A DNA stretch of 64,000 nucleotides from CAZHTF01 sp964535305. GTDB taxonomy: Bacteria; Planctomycetota; Phycisphaerae; UBA1845; Fen-1342. Below, piece by piece: positions 58,549-64,000 of the stretch (position 1 is the stretch's first letter; each line of letters starts with the position of its first letter). Location of the stretch: NCBI GenBank assembly GCA_964535305.1, contig CAZHTF010000007.1:1-64000 (forward strand), read 5' to 3'. Below the pieces are notes generated by a model. The model was given only the letters and a program-made list of their open reading frames with translations. It was not told the origin of the DNA and searched no databases. Position numbers and translations under genes: made by a program.

Positions 58549-58729
58549 GCTCGCGCCCAGCGTGCGCGTTTGCCTGCACGAGGCCGCGCGCACCTGCGAC
58601 TTCGATCGGCTGCGCTGGGCCGGGTTGGTGTTCCGCAGCGGCGAAAAGACGCAACCATTGCCAGGTGCGCCGCGCGCCAAAGGGAAAGAGTCGCCGCGGT
58701 AATCTGCCGCGCCGCGCGCAACGCGCACG
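58549..58729. other. Remainder of the gap before the DUF2961 gene
   Basis: No gene seen. One plus-strand frame runs open to 58702 but its residues (SVRVCLHEAARTCDFDRLRW and onwards) match nothing I recognise; it may be more of the decayed hydrolase region. Confidence 0.3.
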
Positions 58730-60640
58730 CTATTTCACCGGCTGAAGCACCCAGCAATCGAGCGTGACGGGCTTCGTGCAGGTCACATTCAGCAGCGTCT
58801 CGCCCGCGGCGAGCTGCACTTCGCCAACGGCATACAGCCCGCTGCTGCCGCGCTGATACGCGATGCTCCCGACCGGACGACCGTCGACGGTTGTGACGCT
58901 GACGGTCTCGAACGGACGGCCGGGCTGCACGCGCAGCAGAAGCTTCACGCGCTGCGCCCGCTCCGAAACCAGCCGCATCTGGATCTGCTTGTCTGTAGCG
59001 ATGCGCGCGGCCACGCCGCCGGAGAATTCCGCTCCGCCGGCGTACGCCTCCTGCACTTCGTTTCCCCATTGCGGGCTGCGGATGTTGCCCTCAACCTCGA
59101 ATGCGCCGGGAATTCGCAGCCCCGAGGGCGTGACATCTTCGGGTTTGATCGGAGCCAACTTGCTCACGGCCGCGTCGCCGTACCAGAGCGCCAGCGCGCT
59201 GAATCCGACGTCTCTGGCTGCGCCTGGCTGCTCGTTGGCAAGCGTGAAGCGCAGCCCTTCCTGGTAGGGCAACGAATCGTGCAAATGAATGCGATAGAGC
59301 GATGACTTGCCATAGGGCGCAGCGCGTGTCACGCCGTGCAGGGCGCGCGAGAAGACCCGCAGCCGCGGCGTGTCGCCGAAGTAGTCCGCGACACCGGCGC
59401 CGTTCAGCGCCTGACCGTCGAGCGTGATGCTGTGCGGGCCCGCGCCCCACCAGGCGTCGCGCGGGGTGTCGGCGTTCAGCACGCAGCCGACCCAGCGGCC
59501 GCGTCCCTTGGTCTCCAGTATGGGGAACTCCGCCGCCCGGCAGGGATCCTGGCGGAAGAAGCGCGCCCGCAGACGCAGCATGTCGCTGGCTGGCGGCGTG
59601 CGATCGACCTTCAGCAGCACCATGACGCCGAATTTCAAACCGCGGGCAGGATTGAGGCTCTCGATCTCCAGCCGCGCGCCCTTGCTGAACGGCATCGGAT
59701 AGAACGAGTAGAAAAAGAACGCATGCTCGTCGCGCTCGACCGGCAGATCCAGAAAGCGGAACGTGCCCGCAAGCAGGCCGTTGACGGTCTCGCGCTCGTA
59801 TCCGGCGCCGAAGAACTCCGTCAGCGGCGCTTCGATCGCGGGCTGCTTGGCACCGTCCCAATACAACCGCAGCACGCAGCGATGCAGCGTGTACAGGCTG
59901 GCGGGCGGCTGCGGATCGGTCAGTCCGACGTAGATGGCTCGAATCGTGCCGGCGCCTTCAACCGCCTGCGAGATCTTCTCCTTGCCGGTCAGTACGCCGT
60001 CCGCCGCGACGGTCATCAGCGGCCGCGCGCCGCCGAGCTGCGTTTCGCTCAAGCCGCGTTTGAATGCATCGGCGACGCGCTTCAGCGCGGAGCGCGCGTC
60101 GTCTGACAACTGCAGCGCGAAGGGTTCGATTTGTGCCCCGGCCTCAAATGTGCGGTATTCCACGCTGCCGCGCGTCGTCGGGGCATCGAGCGTCAGCACC
60201 TTGCAGCTCTGCGAAAAACCGATCGGGAAGTAGCTGACGAATGCGCCGTCCGCGGCGGAGCGGTAGCTGAGCGGCTCACCAAACGGCTCGAGTTGACCGT
60301 TGAACAGGTTCGCGAGCGGCGCGTCGACGACGACTTTGCCGTCGATCTCGATCTGCAGAGTACCGTCGGCCTGCTCGAACCAGAGCCGCGTCAGCACGCC
60401 CGGCCCGCGCAGATCCGCCCAAATGCGCGCCGCGGCGCCGCTGTCGGGGGCGGCGCTGCTGACGCCGGCCTTGTCGCCGGGCGCTGGCGCGCGAGGCAAC
60501 TGCTCGATCGCGATCATGCGGTTCAGCAAATCGACCTGCGAGAGCTTTTGCGCCTGAGCCGCGGCGGCGCCGCTGGCGACGGTCGCGATCAGCAGGGCGC
60601 AGCAAGCGGAATGAGGGCGCAAAAGGGCATACGTGGCCAC
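58730..60640 (-). CDS. Secreted DUF2961 (GH172-like) protein
   Basis: 636 residues from a GTG at 60640 with GGGAG six bases upstream; a signal peptide (ACCALLIATVASGAAAAQA) begins soon after. The DUF2961 domain has IWADLRGPGVLTRLWFEQAD near residue 70, GEPLSYRSAADGAFVSYFPI, and HAFFFYSFYPMPFSKGARLE, then VGCVLNADTPRDAWWGAGPH and SSLYRIHLHDSLPYQEGLRF. The family was renamed GH172 after a difructose-anhydride-forming enzyme was characterised (established knowledge), so an alpha-fructofuranosidase or arabinofuranosidase-type activity is possible. A C-terminal beta domain follows. Exported glycan enzyme; 172 bases downstream of the PHP metallohydrolase gene. Confidence 0.85.
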   Translation of the reverse strand: MATYALLRPHSACCALLIATVASGAAAAQAQKLSQVDLLNRMIAIEQLPRAPAPGDKAGVSSAAPDSGAAARIWADLRGPGVLTRLWFEQADGTLQIEIDGKVVVDAPLANLFNGQLEPFGEPLSYRSAADGAFVSYFPIGFSQSCKVLTLDAPTTRGSVEYRTFEAGAQIEPFALQLSDDARSALKRVADAFKRGLSETQLGGARPLMTVAADGVLTGKEKISQAVEGAGTIRAIYVGLTDPQPPASLYTLHRCVLRLYWDGAKQPAIEAPLTEFFGAGYERETVNGLLAGTFRFLDLPVERDEHAFFFYSFYPMPFSKGARLEIESLNPARGLKFGVMVLLKVDRTPPASDMLRLRARFFRQDPCRAAEFPILETKGRGRWVGCVLNADTPRDAWWGAGPHSITLDGQALNGAGVADYFGDTPRLRVFSRALHGVTRAAPYGKSSLYRIHLHDSLPYQEGLRFTLANEQPGAARDVGFSALALWYGDAAVSKLAPIKPEDVTPSGLRIPGAFEVEGNIRSPQWGNEVQEAYAGGAEFSGGVAARIATDKQIQMRLVSERAQRVKLLLRVQPGRPFETVSVTTVDGRPVGSIAYQRGSSGLYAVGEVQLAAGETLLNVTCTKPVTLDCWVLQPVK

Positions 60641-60812
60641 GTGCAGCTCCCAATGCGCGCTGTCGCCTCGCCGGCGACGCGTCGCGCGCGGGTCGTGCCA
60701 GCAGCGAACACGGGTTTGGCACGCCGCTGCGCATTGTGGGCCGCGGCTTCCGCGATGAAAAGCCTGCACCAGCGCTGCGGGCACGTCGTTCAGCGCTGTG
60801 TGAAGCGGCGAC

Positions 60813-63332
60813 TCAGCGCTGCGCGGGCGCGGCCGCCGGGGATTCCGCAGGCTGCGGCGAGATCTTTAGCGATTGGTCGAACAAGCGGAAGAACAGGCCG
60901 AATTCGCCTCCGCCGTTCTCGACCTTGATCAGCGCGCGGTTCCAGCCCTGGCGCAGGTTCATGCGTCCCAGCGTCTGCATCGGCGATGCGCCGTGGCTGG
61001 TGAGGTCTTCGTAAAGCAGCTCGTCATTCACCCAAAAACGACAGCCGTCGTCAGTCCCCAGCGAGTAGAAGGCCTGCCGCGCGTCGGGCGAGAAGACAAA
61101 AACCTGTGCGTATGCAATCGCGCTCTGGTACTGCTCCTTACGCGTGTCGATTTGCCGCAGGTCCAAGAAACCGCCGCGGGTCGCGTCCTGCGTCTTCCAG
61201 CTCACTTTGGTCCCGTCCTTGCCGTCGAAGATCTCGCTGGCATTGGAGAGGCGCTCGGGCGGGTAGCTGGTGCTGGCGACGGCGTCGGCACTGGGCTTCG
61301 GGAAATACCCGACTACGCTGAACTGCCGCACGAAATCGCCGCCGAGCAGCTTTGACAGATCCTCACCGTAGCGCCCGACAGCGTGCTTCTCACAACCTTC
61401 GACAAAGGCGACCACGCGTTCGAGCACGTCCGGCGCGCCAGCCTGCTTGAGCGTTCGCAGGATCAGGACGCGCATGAATGGATCGTGAGTCGCGTTGGCG
61501 AAGGCGCCGTCGAGCGCGTCGCGCAGTTGTAAATCGGCGAGCAACTCCGCGGCCCGCGCCGCGGAGATTCGCTCGACGCGTTCCGCCGCGCTCAGGCTGG
61601 CGCGGACCAGCGCCGCGGCCCGCGCGTCCTTGGTTTCGGCGAGCGCCAGCAGCGTCAAGGCACGCTCGGAAGGCTGCAGCGCAGCGAAAGCCGCGGCGCT
61701 CAGCGCGTCGGCATCCTTCGATTGCACGCGGGCCAGCGCCTGATCCCAGGGCGCGGTCCACTTTCCGTCGCCGTCCGCATCGACCCAGACCGGGTTCAGC
61801 ACCGCCAGCGGGCGAATCGGCCGATCCTGCTTGTGAACGATCGGATCCAGCGGATCATCGCCCTCGATCTGTAGCGCGATCCAGCAATCGCGCGGTGTGC
61901 GCAGCCGATGCGTTGTTTCCAGGCGCAGCGGCGTGCGGACATCCGGCACCGGCAGCGTGTCGACCACGTCGCCATTCACCACGACTTTCACGCGATCGCA
62001 ATCGACCCAGGACGCGGCCTGGATCTTGAGCCGCAGCTCGACGGCGCCGTTTGTGGCGCGCGTCTGCCCGCCCATCGGCTCGTCGTTGACGCTCAGCTCG
62101 ACGAACGGGCCGATGGTGGTGAACACCGCCCGTTCGCGCAGCGCTTTGGCAACCTGGCCTACATCGATCTGCGCGGGATTGTCGGTGGGGCTGCGAACGA
62201 AATTCCGCGGATAGGCAGCCAACTCAGCGTAGACATGGTGACTGTCGGAGTTGCCGACGGCCGCGTAGCGCTGCCCGCGGTTCAACAGATTGAACCAGTC
62301 TAGCAGCACGCTGTGCTTGCTCTGCCCGGTGTTCACGCCGCGCTCGGTGTCCGCGTTGTAGTACCCCCAGCCCTCGTTCTCGTTGAAAATTTCGATCGTA
62401 TCGAAATCGGACGAGTAGAAGCGCTGCGAGGCGACGCCGGTGACCGGGTCCAGACCGGTTCGCCCGAAATAGTCGATGTCTCCCCAGCGCGGGTGATTGA
62501 GCTGAATCACTGGCGTCACGTTGTAGCGATTGGGCTCGGCGCGGATCAGCTTGAAGAGCATGTTCGCGTCGTAGGCATTCGGTGGCGGGATTGGCCGGGC
62601 CGGGTCGAGCGGGAAGGCGTTGAAATGCCCGATGCCGGTGGAGACCTCGTTACCGGTGACGGTCGTGACGCTCTCCAACAGGCCGAGCTCGCGCAGCGTC
62701 GGCTCGTAGTCGGTGTTATGGTTGTGATCGGTGGCGACCGCGAATTCCAGCCCCTCGCCGACGAATGTGATGACGCGCTCCTTCAGGTTCGCGTCGCCGT
62801 GCCCCGAATGCGTCAGCGTATGCAGATGAAAATCGCCGCTGATCCAGCCGCGCGTATCGAGCTCGTGTGTCAGGCGCGCTTCGAAATCGACCGGCGCATC
62901 CGGCGTGACCTCGATCTGTTGACTGGCGATCGACCACTCCAATCCGCGCGAGGCGTACAGCGTGTAGCGCCCCGCCGGGACTGTGACGGCGCCGTTGCCC
63001 GTTTTCGAGTAGATGATGTTGGCGCGCACCGCGAGCGTGTTCGGGGCCGCCTCGGCGTTTGGGAACAAGTTCGCGCCCGCGCCGTCCTTACCCATGAATG
63101 TCAAGCGGCCGGGCATCAGGGTCCCCGCCTGGTCGAGAATGCGGAAGTGCAACGTGCCGCTGGGCGCCGTCGGGCCCGCAGTCGGTGCGGGTGGCGGCGG
63201 CTGCTCGTGCGCGTGTGGCTCAGCATCGTGCGCGTGCGCGACGCTGGCTGAAAGCGCGATGGATAATCCAGTTGCAAGAGAGCAGGCCAGCAGCTTGCGG
63301 ATAATTTGCGGGCAGCGCGGCGTAGTCAGCAT
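60813..63332 (-). CDS. Secreted PHP-domain metallohydrolase (CehA/McbA-like)
   Basis: 839 residues from the ATG at 63332 (GAAGGA upstream). A signal peptide (LLACSLATGLSIALSASVAHA) is followed by a short His-rich stretch (HAHDAEPHAHE, about 33-42) that may bind metal. A carbohydrate-binding-type beta domain spans about 58-160. The PHP domain has H169-L-H171 (SGDFHLHTLTHSGHGD), D202-H203 (ATDHNHNTDYEP), GNEVST, LNHPRW and VGNSDSHHV. The remainder is a beta domain and helical repeats (ALLADLQLRDALDGAF...), with a C-terminal domain (AFYSLGTDDGCRFWVNDELL). Probably a secreted phosphoesterase-like hydrolase; substrate unknown. Confidence 0.88.
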   Translation of the reverse strand: MLTTPRCPQIIRKLLACSLATGLSIALSASVAHAHDAEPHAHEQPPPPAPTAGPTAPSGTLHFRILDQAGTLMPGRLTFMGKDGAGANLFPNAEAAPNTLAVRANIIYSKTGNGAVTVPAGRYTLYASRGLEWSIASQQIEVTPDAPVDFEARLTHELDTRGWISGDFHLHTLTHSGHGDANLKERVITFVGEGLEFAVATDHNHNTDYEPTLRELGLLESVTTVTGNEVSTGIGHFNAFPLDPARPIPPPNAYDANMLFKLIRAEPNRYNVTPVIQLNHPRWGDIDYFGRTGLDPVTGVASQRFYSSDFDTIEIFNENEGWGYYNADTERGVNTGQSKHSVLLDWFNLLNRGQRYAAVGNSDSHHVYAELAAYPRNFVRSPTDNPAQIDVGQVAKALRERAVFTTIGPFVELSVNDEPMGGQTRATNGAVELRLKIQAASWVDCDRVKVVVNGDVVDTLPVPDVRTPLRLETTHRLRTPRDCWIALQIEGDDPLDPIVHKQDRPIRPLAVLNPVWVDADGDGKWTAPWDQALARVQSKDADALSAAAFAALQPSERALTLLALAETKDARAAALVRASLSAAERVERISAARAAELLADLQLRDALDGAFANATHDPFMRVLILRTLKQAGAPDVLERVVAFVEGCEKHAVGRYGEDLSKLLGGDFVRQFSVVGYFPKPSADAVASTSYPPERLSNASEIFDGKDGTKVSWKTQDATRGGFLDLRQIDTRKEQYQSAIAYAQVFVFSPDARQAFYSLGTDDGCRFWVNDELLYEDLTSHGASPMQTLGRMNLRQGWNRALIKVENGGGEFGLFFRLFDQSLKISPQPAESPAAAPAQR

Positions 63333-63381
63333 GAATGCGTGTCCTTCACGGTCGGTTGTGGTCACAGACGGTGCGAACAGC

Positions 63382-63410
63382 AGAATAACGCGCGTCGATT
63401 CGATTGTGCA
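63382..63410 (-). promoter_or_regulatory. Candidate promoter for the PHP metallohydrolase gene
   Basis: Minus-strand TGCACA (63410-63405), 17-base spacer, TATTCT (63387-63382). The -35 lies inside the 16-bp palindrome at 63405-63420. Confidence 0.45.
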
Positions 63411-63420
63411 CGCGTGCACA
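63405..63420. promoter_or_regulatory. 16-bp palindrome, candidate operator
   Basis: TGTGCACGCGTGCACA is a perfect palindrome in the divergent intergenic region between the metallohydrolase and prepilin-type genes and covers the predicted -35 of the former. A second small inverted repeat, ACCAAC-ATC-GTTGGT near 63455-63469, abuts TTGACG on the plus strand. Confidence 0.5.
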
Positions 63421-63555
63421 GTTCCGGCGCGCGCTTTATCCAAATTTTTACGCCACCAACATCGTTGGTTGACGTTCCCGCTTGTACTGTATCGTCTTGA
63501 GAAAACTACGTCTCCAAGCACCCTGCGACTCGGCGGCGCGGCACAGGGGTCAAGC

Positions 63556-64000
63556 ATGCAGCAAGTAGACGATCGCTCGGGGCGTCCTCGAGGCGGCTTC
63601 ACGCTGATCGAGTTGCTCGTTGTGGTCGCGATCATCGCCTTGTTGATTTCGATCCTACTACCGTCGCTGTCGCTGGCACGAGACCGGGCGCGGCGTGCAA
63701 AGTGCGCTTCGAATATCCGGCAGATGAACATCGCCTGTAACCAGCATGCGAATGAAAGCAAGCTGGGAATATTCATCAACTCCGCGGACACCGGCGATGA
63801 CAGCCTGCTGCACATCTTCCCGGCATACCTGCCGAATCCGCAGATCGCGATCTGCCCATCCACGCAGAATCGCGTACGTGAAGACGTTTTCATCCCGCCG
63901 GCGTTTTACGGCGGCATCTCCAACATGCTGCGCGACCTGCGCAACTGCGCCAAGCATCGCGAGGATGACCGCGGCGGGCATAGCTATGAGATCTGGGGCT
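63556..64000 (+). CDS. Prepilin-type N-terminal cleavage/methylation protein (partial)
   Basis: 148 codons from the ATG at 63556 to the window edge with no stop; the 3' end is missing. N-terminus QQVDDRSGRPRGG then FTLIELLVVVAIIALLISIL, nearly the same prepilin helix as the 21547-22497 gene, followed by LPSLSLARDRARRAKCASNI and RQMNIACNQHANESKLGIFI. ICPSTQNRVRED matches the ICPS box of the planctomycete prepilin-headed family. Divergent from the metallohydrolase; TTGACG (63469-63474) and TATCGT (63490-63495) are a weak promoter candidate with a short spacer. Function unknown. Confidence 0.9.
   Translation, partial: MQQVDDRSGRPRGGFTLIELLVVVAIIALLISILLPSLSLARDRARRAKCASNIRQMNIACNQHANESKLGIFINSADTGDDSLLHIFPAYLPNPQIAICPSTQNRVREDVFIPPAFYGGISNMLRDLRNCAKHREDDRGGHSYEIWG

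Noticed and set aside
58730..60784. Upstream ATG start for the DUF2961 protein at 60784
   Set aside because: The GTG at 60640 has GGGAG at ideal spacing and directly precedes the signal peptide; the extra 48 residues would precede the signal.

Overview
The window is high-GC bacterial chromosome, most likely from a member of the Planctomycetota, possibly Phycisphaerae-like. The lineage call rests on several independent traits: an ECF sigma factor of the planctomycete-enriched group, dockerin-type calcium repeats ending in SDLGILL/ADLGILL, a PEP-CTERM sorting signal, prepilin-headed proteins starting FTLIELLVVVAIIALLISIL, a DUF1571 lipoprotein, a C-x4-C-H secreted haem-type protein, a eukaryote-like UDP-sugar pyrophosphorylase, and an EF-G with the AHIDSGKTT G1 box seen in mitochondrial/spirochaete/planctomycete EF-Gs. 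Two 10-base runs of N (21468-21477 and 53748-53757) mark it as a draft assembly. I see no prophage, insertion sequence or CRISPR array.

Layout. 0-14 kb: a partial ECF sigma gene, a secreted dockerin-containing protein, tRNA-Glu(CUC), ribD, a DUF1571 lipoprotein, thyX, a cytochrome-like protein, fusA, a SpoU/TrmH-type RNA methyltransferase divergent from comM, a PEP-CTERM protein, a 2Fe-2S ferredoxin-like protein, ispE and a receiver-like protein. 14-16.5 kb: nuoE-nuoF on the minus strand. 16.5-28 kb: arginase, two acyl-CoA dehydrogenases with a thiolase (beta-oxidation-like block), a prepilin-headed protein, a Tat-exported DUF362 protein, a UDPGP-family pyrophosphorylase, mgtE and a TPR lipoprotein. 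28.4-38.6 kb: nuoG-H-I-J-K-L-M-N on the plus strand. Together the nuo genes encode the NADH-input module (E, F, G), nuoI and the membrane arm of complex I; nuoA, B, C and D are not in the window.

38.6-45 kb: small lipoproteins, purN, a conserved unknown, a MazG-like protein, and a minus-strand run of an HtrA-like protease, a large secreted protein and a lipoprotein. 46-49.1 kb: two cysteine-rich exported proteins, one of them a metallothionein-like 62-residue peptide, facing an ECF sigma/anti-sigma/secreted coiled-coil operon. 49-64 kb: DUF1294, an aldehyde dehydrogenase, a PA14-DUF1080 protein, a dockerin-bearing endonuclease/exonuclease/phosphatase, rpmB-gatC-gatA, a zinc-ribbon membrane protein, a relic of a serine hydrolase, a DUF2961 (GH172-like) protein, a CehA/McbA-type PHP metallohydrolase, and a second prepilin-headed gene cut by the window edge.

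The most striking non-coding pattern is at gene starts. Several genes have a -10 hexamer only 6-8 bases before the start codon, which predicts leaderless mRNAs. Several others carry perfect inverted repeats over the start codon, the ribosome-binding site or the promoter (aldehyde dehydrogenase, PA14-DUF1080 gene, metallothionein-like gene, rpmB, PHP metallohydrolase). All functions are inferred from reading motifs; no database search was run.
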